In this document: positions 43,730 through 52,117 of the stretch, piece after piece
Position numbering within the stretch: position 1 is the first letter of the stretch
Layout of the letters: the number at the start of each line of letters is the position of its first letter
NCBI GenBank assembly: GCA_035606945.1
Contig: DATNDR010000132.1
Span: 62,001-126,000 of the forward strand
Length of the DNA: 64,000 nucleotides
Direction of reading: 5' to 3'
Origin: GCA-003244245 sp035606945
Lineage (GTDB): Bacteria; Actinomycetota; Actinomycetes; Mycobacteriales; Pseudonocardiaceae
Notes under the pieces: generated by a model
What the model saw: the letters and a program-made list of their open reading frames with translations, nothing else
What the model was told of the DNA's origin: nothing
The model's database searches: none
Position numbers and translations under genes: made by a program

Positions 43730-43903
43730 ATGTCTGACCTGCCGATTATCACTGTGAGTAAGCCAATTTTTGGTGTGATTCACGGGGGCGGTGTTCATCG
43801 GCTACTCCGTAGCACTGGAGTGACAGCCCGGGAGCCAGCTGCTCGTTTGCGCTGGTTGGAGCTGGTGGTGCAGATCATCGATGAAACGCGGGTGACGGTT
43901 TGA
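43730..43903 (+). CDS. 57-residue ORF abutting attachment copy 2
   Basis: ATG 43730 is formed by the last base of the tRNA-like CCA. Reads MSDLPIITVSKPIFGVIHGG and ends in LRWLELVVQIIDETRVTV. The equivalent sequence after the intact tRNA (41100-41276) is recognisably related but lacks the ATG and has early stops. No family recognised; no good ribosome binding site visible, so translation is uncertain. Confidence 0.35.
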   Translation: MSDLPIITVSKPIFGVIHGGGVHRLLRSTGVTAREPAARLRWLELVVQIIDETRVTV

Positions 43904-43970
43904 CCGACGCTATCAACCTTGCTCCCCGGAGCCGCTGCGCCACGTCGTCAGCACTCTGGACGCGGTAGTC

Positions 43971-43991
43971 GTGCAAGGATTCGTGCAATGA
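43971..43991. repeat. Short repeat, left border of the toxin-antitoxin segment
   Basis: GTGCAAGGATTCGTGCAATG, one change from 43574 and 45023. Together with the copy at 45023 it brackets 43992-45022, which carries the toxin-antitoxin pair. Confidence 0.8.
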
Positions 43992-44279
43992 GCGCGCACC
44001 CGGTGCCATCAGAGCGCGCCCAACGGTGGCTGGGCACGATCCAGTTCCCGTAAACAGCCCACCGCGGTCGTCAGGGTACGAGCTTGTCAGACTCGGTCGA
44101 GGTACGTGCGGATCGCTAGGAGGTGTGACGACGCGTTGTTCTGATCGGCTCGGGTATCCGCTGTGATGGCCCCTGATCACCGGCTCGTCGGACCCCAAGG
44201 GCGTGAGCCAGCACCGCGTCCTGCATGTGCTCGCACCAACCCAGGTAGGATCTGCGGCGGTACCGGGAGGTGACGTCGC

Positions 44280-44525
44280 GTGACTCAAGGATCCAGTGCA
44301 GAGATTGATGCCGTAGTCACCGCCACTGGTGACCTGGTGGTGCCCTCTGATGTCGTGCGGCAACTTTCGCTTATCCCAGGTCAGCGGGTGCGTCTGACGG
44401 TCAGCGCGGCAGTTCCCCGGCGAAACATGTATGGAGCGCTCGCCGGGCGCGTACCTGACGTGAGCGCTGAGGAGATCACCGACGAGAGACGTGAGGTATG
44501 GGCCAATCTGGCGGACGGGCAGTGA
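44280..44525 (+). CDS. AbrB/VapB-type antitoxin
   Basis: 81 residues. An N-terminal swapped-hairpin AbrB-like DNA-binding region (IDAVVTATGDLVVPSDVVRQ, LIPGQRVRLTV) and a C-terminal toxin-wrapping segment with EEITDERREVWANL. GTG start at 44280 preceded by GGGAGGTGA. Its stop overlaps the start of the PIN gene (GTGA). Expected to autorepress the operon and neutralise the toxin. Confidence 0.8.
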   Translation: MTQGSSAEIDAVVTATGDLVVPSDVVRQLSLIPGQRVRLTVSAAVPRRNMYGALAGRVPDVSAEEITDERREVWANLADGQ

Positions 44526-44935
44526 CCGCTGGGACTTCGCTCATCCTCGATTCTCACGCTTTCATTTGGTACGTCCTGGCATCGCCCCGCTTATCAGACA
44601 AGGCGCGCCAGATAATGGATGATGCGACTCGCTCGGATATCCCACTAGTGATTTCAGCGGCGACCCTCGTCGAGCTGGCCTATCTCGTGGAAAAAGGCAC
44701 CTTCATGCGGACGCATCTCGAAGCGTTTCACGAGGTTGTTGACGCGACAGGATCCGGATTCGAGGTCGCGGCGATCGATAATGCAGTCGCACGAGCGGTC
44801 AGCAGAATTCCTCGCACCGCCGTAACTGATCCTTTTGACCGGATCATCGCTGCCACCGCCCTGGTGAGAGCCGCCCGCCTGGTGACCTACGACCGCAAGA
44901 TCCGTCAGCTCGCCGCCGTGGAAACCATCTGGTAA
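44522..44935 (+). CDS. PIN-domain toxin (VapC type)
   Basis: 137 residues from GTG 44522 (ATG 44498 is an alternative giving 145). PIN acidic residues are visible: Asp in LILDSHAFIWY, Glu in TLVELAYLV, and Asp in TDPFDRIIAATAL. A Mg2+-dependent ribonuclease is expected; VapC toxins cut tRNA or rRNA, the target here is unknown. Four-base overlap with the antitoxin. Confidence 0.82.
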   Translation: MTAGTSLILDSHAFIWYVLASPRLSDKARQIMDDATRSDIPLVISAATLVELAYLVEKGTFMRTHLEAFHEVVDATGSGFEVAAIDNAVARAVSRIPRTAVTDPFDRIIAATALVRAARLVTYDRKIRQLAAVETIW

Positions 44936-45022
44936 ACGGGACAGCGATCAGGTCGCACTGCCGGGTTCCATATCGCCCTGTACGCGGCGCGGTGCTCTGC
45001 CGCGTCGTGAGCATCGTCGCTC

Positions 45023-45134
45023 GTGCAAGGGTTCGTGCAATGAACCACGAGACACCACGGCCACTCATGACACGCTGAGCAGGCAAAAGAGAACGCGACG
45101 ACACCAGAGACAGGCATGATCAGGGTTGTACCGG
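45023..45134. repeat. 112-bp block left of attachment copy 3
   Basis: Counterpart of 43574-43685. The first 20 bases match the short repeats at 43574 and 43971. Confidence 0.85.
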
Positions 45135-47089
45135 CCTCCGGAGGCGGGAGCGCAGGTTCGAATCCTGCCGGGGGCACGTACAGCATCCGCACAAGCGCCG
45201 TGCATGGCTTGGCTTGGTGCTGCTGTGCTGGGTTCGTTGGTCGTTTGGCTGATGGCTTCGACGGTGCCGGCGATCTGGGGCAAGGTGTCGGCGGGTAGCC
45301 GGATGCTGATGGTTAGGTGGTTGCCGCCGTCGGAAAGGCGCACGGTGAGGTTGGTGGCCTCGAATAGTCGCCGTAGCAGTGCCTCGGGCGCGGCGGAGAG
45401 GTGGGCGGTTAGGTAGGGCAGGGCGTCGATCAGATTTACCTGTGCAGCGTCTGGGCGGGCGGGTGCGGCGGGGTCGGCTCCTAGGGTGGCGAGGGCGGAC
45501 AGGACGGCGAGGCGTTCGGTGTCCAGATCGTTGTAGGTGGCCCGGAGGGCGCGGGTGAACGGGTCGTCGGGGTCGCCGTCTTGGGCTTGGCGCAGGATCG
45601 AGTTTTGGCGGCGGGCGATGTCGGCGAGTCGTCGGTGCAGGCGTTGGCGCTCGGCGTCACGCGTTTGTGCTTCCCGGTGATCCACGGTGGCCAAATCGGC
45701 GGTGAGAATGGCGCGGCGTTGCCGGCCGAACACCCGGTCGGCGAAGAAGGCGGACACGGCGTCGAGGACGGCGGCTTCGCGGAGGTAGACGGCCGTGGGG
45801 TGTCCGGCGTAGTTGTCGGGCCGTCCTCGGTTGTTGTTTTTGGGCCAGCAGGTGTAGTAGGCGGCGTGGTGGCGTTGGTTGCCGTACATGCGTCGCCCGC
45901 AGGCGCAAAACAGCATTCCGCGCAGCAGGTAGGTGCGGCGGGTTTGGGGATGTCGGTTGGGTTGGTTGTCATCGCGTGATCCCCGCCGAGCTTGGCGTTG
46001 TGCGGTGAGTTCGTCGTACATCCATTTGGGGATCAGCGGCTCGTGGGCTGGTTCGGGCGACCAGACCCATTTGATCGGGTCGTTGACCTTGCCGTGTCCT
46101 GAGCGTGACGCGCGTCGGTTGAACACCTGGTATCCGGTGTATTTCGGGTTCCGCAGAATCTCATACACCGAGGTCTTGCCCCAGGCGCCCCGGGCGCGGG
46201 TTTTTCCCGGCGGGATCGGCGGCGGGTATCGGGTGGGATCAGCGTTGAGCCGGTCGGCGATGGTGCCGTATCCCAGCCGGTCGTGGTAGCGCCACAGCGC
46301 GATCTGGGTCACGGTTTCCGCACGTGCCCCGTCGGGGTCGAGTCGGCTTTTGGTCTGTCCTTTGTCGGCTTTGGCGGGGTTGGGGTGTCGGTAGGTTTTC
46401 GCTCGGTAGCCGTAGGGCGGTTTGCCGATGTTCCAGCCTTCGCGGACGTGGGTGCACAACCCACCCCAGGATTGTTCCAGGGTGTTGAGTACCTCGTATT
46501 CGGCCACCGATTGATTGATCCGCCGCTGCAGAATCCGCTGGGCACGACTCCCGGTGAGCGTGATCGGCTCGTTGGCGGCGAACAACGGGACTCCGGCGCG
46601 TTCCAACGCGCGCTCGATGGACAGGCCCTCAAAGGTGCGCCGGGCTGCGCGGGACACGCTTTCGCAGATCACCACATCGAATCGGCGGCCGGGATGCCCG
46701 GCCTCGTCGAGCAACTCGGTGATGCCGCCGTCGCGCGAAATCGGGATGTCATAGCGGTCGTAATCGGTGCGCCGTCCCCGGGCGTCCAGGTCCAGCCGCC
46801 CGGATTCCACGTCATAGAAATGGGCCACGATGACCCAGGACTCCGGGATGGCCGCTTTGCCGTTGCCTAATTGCCGCAGGATCGACTGGCGCGGGTCTTG
46901 TTGGTCGTCGGTGGACGTGCGCCCCAAAAACGCCACCCGGACCTCATCACGCAGCAAGGCCAGCGGAGCACCCAACGGCGACACCGCGTAATCCGACAAC
47001 CCCGACGGCCCCGAGACCGGCACGGTGACCGCGCGATCTGCTGGTCCCGGCGCAGGCGGATAGGCCGCTGATTCATCCGGTGGCTTCAT
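45065..47089 (-). CDS. Large serine recombinase (site-specific integrase)
   Basis: 674 residues as read. N-terminal catalytic domain with the nucleophile Ser59 in VAFLGRTSTDDQQDP, Arg-rich ESVSRAARRTFEG; recombinase domain (WNIGKPPYGYRAKTYRHP ... YEILRNPKYTGYQVFNR); zinc ribbon with CACGRRMYGNQ...YYTCW; then a coiled-coil region. The last ~35 codons (from APGRIRTCAPASGG) are translated through attachment copy 3, so the natural C-terminus before integration probably differed. AAGGAC precedes ATG 47089. Overlaps the upstream ORF by four bases. Likely the enzyme that integrates the element at tRNA-Arg(CCG). Confidence 0.9.
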   Translation of the reverse strand: MKPPDESAAYPPAPGPADRAVTVPVSGPSGLSDYAVSPLGAPLALLRDEVRVAFLGRTSTDDQQDPRQSILRQLGNGKAAIPESWVIVAHFYDVESGRLDLDARGRRTDYDRYDIPISRDGGITELLDEAGHPGRRFDVVICESVSRAARRTFEGLSIERALERAGVPLFAANEPITLTGSRAQRILQRRINQSVAEYEVLNTLEQSWGGLCTHVREGWNIGKPPYGYRAKTYRHPNPAKADKGQTKSRLDPDGARAETVTQIALWRYHDRLGYGTIADRLNADPTRYPPPIPPGKTRARGAWGKTSVYEILRNPKYTGYQVFNRRASRSGHGKVNDPIKWVWSPEPAHEPLIPKWMYDELTAQRQARRGSRDDNQPNRHPQTRRTYLLRGMLFCACGRRMYGNQRHHAAYYTCWPKNNNRGRPDNYAGHPTAVYLREAAVLDAVSAFFADRVFGRQRRAILTADLATVDHREAQTRDAERQRLHRRLADIARRQNSILRQAQDGDPDDPFTRALRATYNDLDTERLAVLSALATLGADPAAPARPDAAQVNLIDALPYLTAHLSAAPEALLRRLFEATNLTVRLSDGGNHLTISIRLPADTLPQIAGTVEAISQTTNEPSTAAPSQAMHGACADAVRAPGRIRTCAPASGGRYNPDHACLWCRRVLFCLLSVS
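45135..45175. repeat. Attachment-site core, copy 3
   Basis: Third identical 41-bp copy of the tRNA-Arg 3' end. It lies within the 3' end of the serine recombinase frame, whose last codons read through it. No fourth copy was found to the right in this window. Confidence 0.92.
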
Positions 47090-47595
47090 GCTGCGTCCTT
47101 GCCTTCAGGCAAATCGTGCTCTGCGGCCCACGTGAGAAGCTTAGCGATGACCGCGGTAAGGTCTTCGCGAATGCGTTGTCCCTCGGCGCCACCGACATAG
47201 GTGATGCGCCCGGAACAGTCCTGAACATTCCCGCCACGACGCTTTTGACGATACCACCAAACGGGATGATTGAATGCTGTTTCCGGGCGCTGCGCGTCCA
47301 GATTAATGCACGATTGCCTAAACGGAATGACGACCGCGCCACCCTCAGCCGCACCGCCAGTCAGCTCAACCCAGGCATGGTCAGCAGCATCGAGGGGGCC
47401 GCCCTCGGGGGCAGCTCGGCGGCCGGCAGGCCCGTCATTCGACCCGTGCAGCCCCGCTCGGGAAGTCGCGGGATCCGTGGGACCGGGTACGACATCGGCG
47501 GGCATTTCGCTGGCGCTCCTGGCAGACGTCGGGCGGGCGCGCAGCGGCAACCCTGGACGCCTCTGAACTCCGAAAAAACCACCGCTTTCAGACAC
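47086..47595 (-). CDS. Hypothetical protein preceding the recombinase
   Basis: Up to 169 residues. The C-terminal half looks genuine (AVVIPFRQSCINLDAQRPET, CSGRITYVGGAEGQRIREDL, VIAKLLTWAAEHDLPEG); the N-terminal 30-60 residues are less convincing, so the start may be ATG 47505 or later. Stop overlaps the recombinase start (ATGA), so the two are translationally coupled. Could be a recombination directionality or accessory factor; no homology basis for that. Confidence 0.5.
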   Translation of the reverse strand: MSESGGFFGVQRRPGLPLRARPTSARSASEMPADVVPGPTDPATSRAGLHGSNDGPAGRRAAPEGGPLDAADHAWVELTGGAAEGGAVVIPFRQSCINLDAQRPETAFNHPVWWYRQKRRGGNVQDCSGRITYVGGAEGQRIREDLTAVIAKLLTWAAEHDLPEGKDAA

Positions 47596-48094
47596 GCGAA
47601 GGCAAACTTCGGGCCAGGACTAGCGCGCTGGCCAGCGCCTCCCACCGACCACCCCGCGACCTGACCCGCGGCCAACACCCCTCTGGACATCCAGGCTGAC
47701 CAATACCCCAACACACAAGGGCTATCGGCCTACCGGCACCATCCACAGGCAGCTCGGCTGACAAGCCGCTGATAACGCCACACCACCGGATCCGCCCCGC
47801 GCCCCCGACACCAGTCGATGTGTTCACTACCTGAAAACACATACGAGTCTGGGATACCCACGGAACCCTTTCCACCCCACCAGATCAGCCGCAACGCCCC
47901 CAGCAAGGGGTAGCGCTCTAATCGGTACCCCGTTAGGAACCCCAAGTTGATCCCCCACCTGAACCCCCAACGGCAAAACCCGCCCAGACCACATAGGACG
48001 ATCGCGGTCGTAGAACCTATGGCGTCAGCGCCGTCGTAGTAGATCAAAACGCCGTGATACGGCAACCGCATGGATGCCAGCGACAGCCCGGCGT
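47596..48094. other. Intergenic stretch inside the element
   Basis: A 125-codon minus-strand frame (47730-48107) is open and Trp/Gly/Tyr-rich, but it overlaps the next gene, lacks a ribosome binding site and matches nothing known. I leave it uncalled. Confidence 0.35.
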
Positions 48095-48388
48095 CTAGGC
48101 GGCCCAATCACTCAACACCGTGTGCAGCACCGTCAGGGCGTCACCGTTGATGCACTCGGTGAGGGGCAAGCCGCCGGGCACCACCAGCGACCAGCGGCGC
48201 CGCCGGAGTGCGCTGCACGAGTCCGCGAAGCCGCCGAGGTAAATTTCATCCTGGTAGCCGATGGTGTCCCGCCGACCAACCAGTGGCCCGTCCTCGCCCG
48301 GTGCGATCCGACAGAAGGCGAACCCGGCGGCTTTCGCGGCGTCGAGCAGCCGCTTCGCGGCCAGCAACTCGGGGCTGTCGGTGCTCAT
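48095..48388 (-). CDS. Small conserved actinobacterial protein, 97 aa
   Basis: MSTDSPELLAAKRLLDAAKA then a mixed alpha/beta domain (YQDEIYLGGFADSCSALRRR, RRWSLVVPGGLPLTECINGD). I recall similar small proteins beside XRE regulators in other actinomycetes but know no function. ATG 48388 overlaps the stop of the preceding gene (ATGA). Last of four tiny coupled genes. Confidence 0.65.
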   Translation of the reverse strand: MSTDSPELLAAKRLLDAAKAAGFAFCRIAPGEDGPLVGRRDTIGYQDEIYLGGFADSCSALRRRRWSLVVPGGLPLTECINGDALTVLHTVLSDWAA

Positions 48389-48621
48389 GCCCGGCCTGTC
48401 CGGGGCAGCACAGGGTAGTTGCTGGTGCGGATCGCCGCGGTGGGTGAGCAGCCGCCGTTGCCTTCCCAGGCCCGCGTGCGCCACCACGTACGCCGCCATC
48501 CCGAGTGGCGCTTCACCAACACGCCGTGCCCTGCTACGTCGGCACCATTACCCGCCGCGCCAAGCGCCGGCATGTTCTGTAGGCGGGATACGTTGTGTAT
48601 GCGCTGTGCCCGGATGGTCAT
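48385..48621 (-). CDS. Small ORF, 78 aa, in the overlapping train
   Basis: Begins MTIRAQRIHNVSRLQNMPAL and is rich in Trp, Arg and Gly (VKRHSGWRRTWWRTRAWEGN). Starts in the stop of 48618-48764 and ends in the start of 48095-48388, both four-base overlaps, which is the best evidence that it is real. No family known. Confidence 0.5.
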   Translation of the reverse strand: MTIRAQRIHNVSRLQNMPALGAAGNGADVAGHGVLVKRHSGWRRTWWRTRAWEGNGGCSPTAAIRTSNYPVLPRTGRA

Positions 48622-48764
48622 CGCGCCATCTCGGTCAGCGCCACGAGCCGCGCCCGCAGTGCAGCGTCGGTAAGCGCGAGCGACTGCTCGGCCAGCACGA
48701 TCACCTGCCGCAGGACCACCGTTGCGGCGAGACGATCAAAGTAGCGGCGGTGGTGGTCGCTCAT
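48618..48764 (-). CDS. Small ORF, 48 aa, in the overlapping train
   Basis: MSDHHRRYFDRLAATVVLRQ followed by VIVLAEQSLALTDAALRARL: one or two amphipathic helices. Four-base overlaps on both sides. Too short for domain assignment; a protein-protein interaction or regulatory role is possible. Confidence 0.5.
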   Translation of the reverse strand: MSDHHRRYFDRLAATVVLRQVIVLAEQSLALTDAALRARLVALTEMAR

Positions 48765-48988
48765 CGCGCATCGCCGAGCTGGCAGGCCGGGCACATCTGG
48801 AGCGCGTCTGGTGGCGAGGACAGGCAGGCTGGGACGCCGTCGAGCGGGTGCGCTACTGGGCGGAAGGTCAGCCCGCACATCGCACGCACCGTGCCGTCTG
48901 CGGCTAGCGCTGCGGCCCGGTGGGTGTCTTTATCTTGGTAGCTGCGTAAATACCAAGTCAGGGGGGTGTTGGTGGCTCGGGTGGTCAC
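48761..48988 (-). CDS. Small Cys-containing protein, 75 aa
   Basis: GTG 48988. TPLTWYLRSYQDKDTHRAAAL then AMCGLTF, ACLSSPP and MCPACQLG: four Cys spaced as in a small zinc ribbon. First of four genes joined by ATGA-type overlaps. 50 bases after the XRE gene stop on the same strand, so possibly in one transcription unit with it. Confidence 0.6.
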   Translation of the reverse strand: MTTRATNTPLTWYLRSYQDKDTHRAAALAADGTVRAMCGLTFRPVAHPLDGVPACLSSPPDALQMCPACQLGDAR

Positions 48989-49038
48989 GATCGAACAGCG
49001 TGAACGTGATCACCGAGTATGCGCTAGGACGCCGTGTC

Positions 49039-50250
49039 CTACCGGTGAACGCCGATGCGTGTGGCGAGCTGGCGCAGCGGCGTGGACTTGCGTCGTTCGG
49101 CGGTCAGCAGGTCGGCGACCACCGAACGCACCAGGGTTTGGTGGCGTATCCAGTCCGGTGCCATGCCCTCCGCGGTCAGCAACAACGCCAAGGCTTGGTC
49201 CTGCTGGTAGAGGTTCGCATGGGCGCACGCCCGGTCGGTCAAATGCCGGCAGCGGGCAGCCAGCGGCAACCCCGGATTGGCCGGCATGCGGGCCGCAACC
49301 TCAAGGGCAGCGGGGTAGTCCTCGGTGACCACGTGGACATCAACGGTCTGCATGGTGACCTGGCAAGGACCAAAGGGAGTTTCGTAGTCGACCCGATCGC
49401 AACCCACTCGCTGCGCTACCTCGCGGGCAGCTTGCAACAAAGTGCTCGCTTGTGCCCGCCGGTGGTCGCGGGCCGCAGCGGTGGCCGCGGTGACCAGCAG
49501 CGATCCATACGCCGACAAGTCCTGCGCGTCGACTTGTCCGTGCGGTTCGATGGCTTGGGCAGTCCGGATCGCGACCCGCTCAGCATCGGTGAACCGTCCA
49601 CTGACCATCAGCTGCCAGCTCAACGAGCCCTTCAGCGCCGCGGCCAACAACGCGTCATCACCGCTGCCGGCCACATCGATCGCACGCCGGATCGCCATAA
49701 ATGCCGCGTCAGGCTGCAGCAGATGGATCAACGTGCTCCCCGCTACCCAATAGCCCCACGCCAGCTGCTCCGCGGCTCGAGCACGGGTGGTGGTATTCGT
49801 GGTGTGAAACAGGGCGCGAAGCCCGATCAAGGTCTGCGGGATCAGCCCGGTCAGCTCCTCGTACTTGCCGCTCCAATACGCGCCCCACAAATAGCTGACC
49901 GATCGCTGGGCATCCCGCAGCGACAGCGGCTCACCGTCCACGTCACCAAGCAGATCCGCGACATCGGCGACGGCTTGCCGCAACGCCACCACACCGGCAT
50001 CCGGCGCAACCTTAGGCATGTTGTCCCGACCGAGCAGCTCACCAAGGTCAACATCCAGCGCCGAGGCGATACGGTGCAGGCTCCCGATCGAGGCAGTGTG
50101 CCGACGGCCCTGCTCCAGCTTGCGGACCAAATCGGTGGACACCCCCGCCGCCGCGGCCAGATCATCCTGCGTCATCAATGCGCCACGTCGCAGCCGCCTG
50201 ATCCGCGCACCGATCGACCACGCCTCATCAACATCCACAACAGCCCTCAT
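49039..50250 (-). CDS. XRE-family regulator with TPR-like C-terminus
   Basis: 403 residues. N-terminal HTH (about 13-70): RIRRLRRGALMTQDDLAAAA, GVSTDLVRKLEQGRRH. The rest is an all-helical region with tetratricopeptide-like Ala-rich pairs (AEQLAWGYWVAGSTLIHL, LLTAEGMAPDWIRHQTL), as in sensor-type XRE regulators that bind peptides or ligands. Probably controls the small-gene train downstream. ATG 50250. Confidence 0.85.
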   Translation of the reverse strand: MRAVVDVDEAWSIGARIRRLRRGALMTQDDLAAAAGVSTDLVRKLEQGRRHTASIGSLHRIASALDVDLGELLGRDNMPKVAPDAGVVALRQAVADVADLLGDVDGEPLSLRDAQRSVSYLWGAYWSGKYEELTGLIPQTLIGLRALFHTTNTTTRARAAEQLAWGYWVAGSTLIHLLQPDAAFMAIRRAIDVAGSGDDALLAAALKGSLSWQLMVSGRFTDAERVAIRTAQAIEPHGQVDAQDLSAYGSLLVTAATAAARDHRRAQASTLLQAAREVAQRVGCDRVDYETPFGPCQVTMQTVDVHVVTEDYPAALEVAARMPANPGLPLAARCRHLTDRACAHANLYQQDQALALLLTAEGMAPDWIRHQTLVRSVVADLLTAERRKSTPLRQLATRIGVHR

Positions 50251-50697
50251 CTCGCCAAGATCAATCCCCCGCCGACGCCCCGGCAGCTACCCAGGGAATC
50301 GGCAACAGGCACGCAGACCAGGCTAGCGTCGCCGACCCGGCCTGGATAAAGAAACACCGATAGAGCACGTGACCAAACCCAACCACTAAATGTCATCAGC
50401 AACGGCGAGAGGATACGGGATGTGGGAAGCGCTGCTGCTGACCTGTATTGGACACTGCTCGGACACCAGATCATCCGACAAACCTACTAAACCATGACAA
50501 CATCGCTACCGATCCGACTACCACACAATTACCGCAGCTTTTCATTGATCAGTGCTGGTGACTACGAAAATATCCCTGACTTGGTCCTGGATCACCCCAC
50601 GCCGCACCCAGATCTGCTGTCAATGGGTTGTAGTAGCCAGCGAGCTGCTCCGATGCCGATACCGTAGTAGAGCGGTACCACTTCGGTAGTACCAGAT
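50251..50697. other. AT-richer intergenic stretch
   Basis: No gene visible. GC is lower than average from about 50350 to 50700. Promoter of the XRE gene expected at the left end. Confidence 0.45.
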
Positions 50698-51603
50698 TCA
50701 GCTAACCATTCCACAGTTTAGGCCTGCGAGCCCGACGTTGTGCGGCGCTCGACGGATGTCGTAGAGGTCGAACGCCCTGCTGATCAGCAACGCGAGGCCT
50801 TCCACCGCGAGGACATGTTGTTCTTCGTCATGGGTGAGGTAGCCACCCACATCCGGTGACTTAGCGTCCAAATCATCGGCGTCAGGGAAGGTCACCTGCG
50901 GCAGGACGGCCCAGCGGTAGCCATGGGTGGCCCCGCTGAGAATGCGCCACATCAGCAGGTAGGTGGCGCTTAACGACATGTCGCCTGGCTCGCTGGGGAC
51001 GTGCGGTTCGTACCTGTCGATCACTTCCTCGATGAGGTCGGTGTCGTTGGGCTTCGTCGTCACATCCCTCGACTCGAACCCGATGCTCTCGCCGGCCGTG
51101 ATGGCTCGCTTCATCCACTCGGTACGCATATCGACCAGGCCTTTCATGCCGGCTACCGCTTGGTGGCTGTCGATCAGCTTTTGGTAAGCGTTGCGCTCGT
51201 TCCGCCATTCTTCGTGGGCGATGCGCAGGCCGCGGAGCTGGCGTTCGGGTCGGCTGGGGGCGTCGAGCAACCAGAGCGCGTGGGCGGCACCGAGCAGCCC
51301 GGACCGGGCGAGGGATTGAGGCGCGATGGCGAACGACATCCGGTGCTCCACTAGCACGTTCAGGTACATGTCCAAGTGGTCGACCGCGTGCGAGATGCCG
51401 TGCCAGGCCAGGTGGCTGGTTGGCACGACGGTGAACAACCGGTCGTCGGCGCCTAGGCTGCTGTTTGGGTGCACCCGCGCGGCGTCCGCACTGTTGGTGA
51501 TCTCGCGCCATTCCTTCGCCCGCTCGTAGGTGCGTTCGAGGCGGTGCGTGGCGTCTGCGCTGTAGGCGGCGCCGTCGGAGTCCTGGGCGGGTTCGAGCGG
51601 CAC
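50698..51603 (-). CDS. Hypothetical all-alpha protein, 301 aa
   Basis: Mostly helical, no signal peptide or membrane segment. Conserved-looking stretches: HLAWHGISHAVDHLDMYLNV, SGLLGAAHALWLLDAP, LSATYLLMWRILSGATHGYR. The arrangement of paired His and 'SGATHG' recalls uncharacterised DUF5677-like proteins of mobile regions, without firm evidence. Single gene, divergent from the 60-residue ORF at 51664. Confidence 0.65.
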   Translation of the reverse strand: MPLEPAQDSDGAAYSADATHRLERTYERAKEWREITNSADAARVHPNSSLGADDRLFTVVPTSHLAWHGISHAVDHLDMYLNVLVEHRMSFAIAPQSLARSGLLGAAHALWLLDAPSRPERQLRGLRIAHEEWRNERNAYQKLIDSHQAVAGMKGLVDMRTEWMKRAITAGESIGFESRDVTTKPNDTDLIEEVIDRYEPHVPSEPGDMSLSATYLLMWRILSGATHGYRWAVLPQVTFPDADDLDAKSPDVGGYLTHDEEQHVLAVEGLALLISRAFDLYDIRRAPHNVGLAGLNCGMVS

Positions 51604-51663
51604 GGGTAGAAACGCTAACCAGACCCGGTCTGGTTAGTTCGGTTCGCCCAAACGCCGGAGCGG

Positions 51664-51846
51664 ATGGCTATCGTCTCGCACGTGGACCGCACGAGCGTGC
51701 CCTTCTCCGGCGACGAGCTGCGCTCGATCTTCGGACTGGACCCGGTCGACCTGGCCAACGCCGCTGCCATTGAGGCCCTACAGGCGGAGCTGTCGCGACA
51801 GAAAGCCCGGGAGCGCCGGAGCCGGTTTCGGGTTGTCGACGAGTAG
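51664..51846 (+). CDS. Small hypothetical protein, 60 aa
   Basis: MAIVSHVDRTSVPFSGDELR then an amphipathic Ala/Glu/Arg helix (AAAIEALQAELSRQKARERR). CGGAGCGG precedes ATG 51664. Plausible real gene; function unknown. Confidence 0.45.
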   Translation: MAIVSHVDRTSVPFSGDELRSIFGLDPVDLANAAAIEALQAELSRQKARERRSRFRVVDE

Positions 51847-51982
51847 CCCACGAGCCTGCGCTGCACCACCCTGAGCCATCCGCTCCTGACTTGACGGTTA
51901 CTCGGTGAGGTGAGGATGGCGCTTCGGTCGCTGTCGGTAGCCGCCGCGTGACAGCGGGCCGACCCATCTCAGGAGGTGCGTT

Positions 51983-52117
51983 ATGGCAGCGCTTCTCATC
52001 GGCTATCCCCAACCGGACATTCTTGGGTGGTCGGGTTCCTCGGAGGCCCACACGAAGGACGGCGACATCGGGCCGTCTAGCCCGACTGTCATTTCGCTCT
52101 GGCTAACAGCGAGCTAG
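51983..52117 (+). CDS. Small ORF with consensus ribosome binding site, 44 aa
   Basis: AGGAGGTG stands five bases before ATG 51983, one of the best ribosome binding sites in the window. The peptide starts MAALLIGYPQPDILGW and ends PTVISLWLTAS. It has no signal peptide and no family match known to me. Lies 240 bases before DUF6398. Confidence 0.4.
   Translation: MAALLIGYPQPDILGWSGSSEAHTKDGDIGPSSPTVISLWLTAS

Noticed and set aside
43670..43730. Two extra tRNA-Arg genes at attachment copies 2 and 3
   Set aside because: Only the 3' half is present; acceptor 5' strand and D arm are absent.
47730..48107. A 125-codon membrane-like ORF
   Set aside because: No ribosome binding site, overlaps the end of the small-gene train, and no recognisable pattern.
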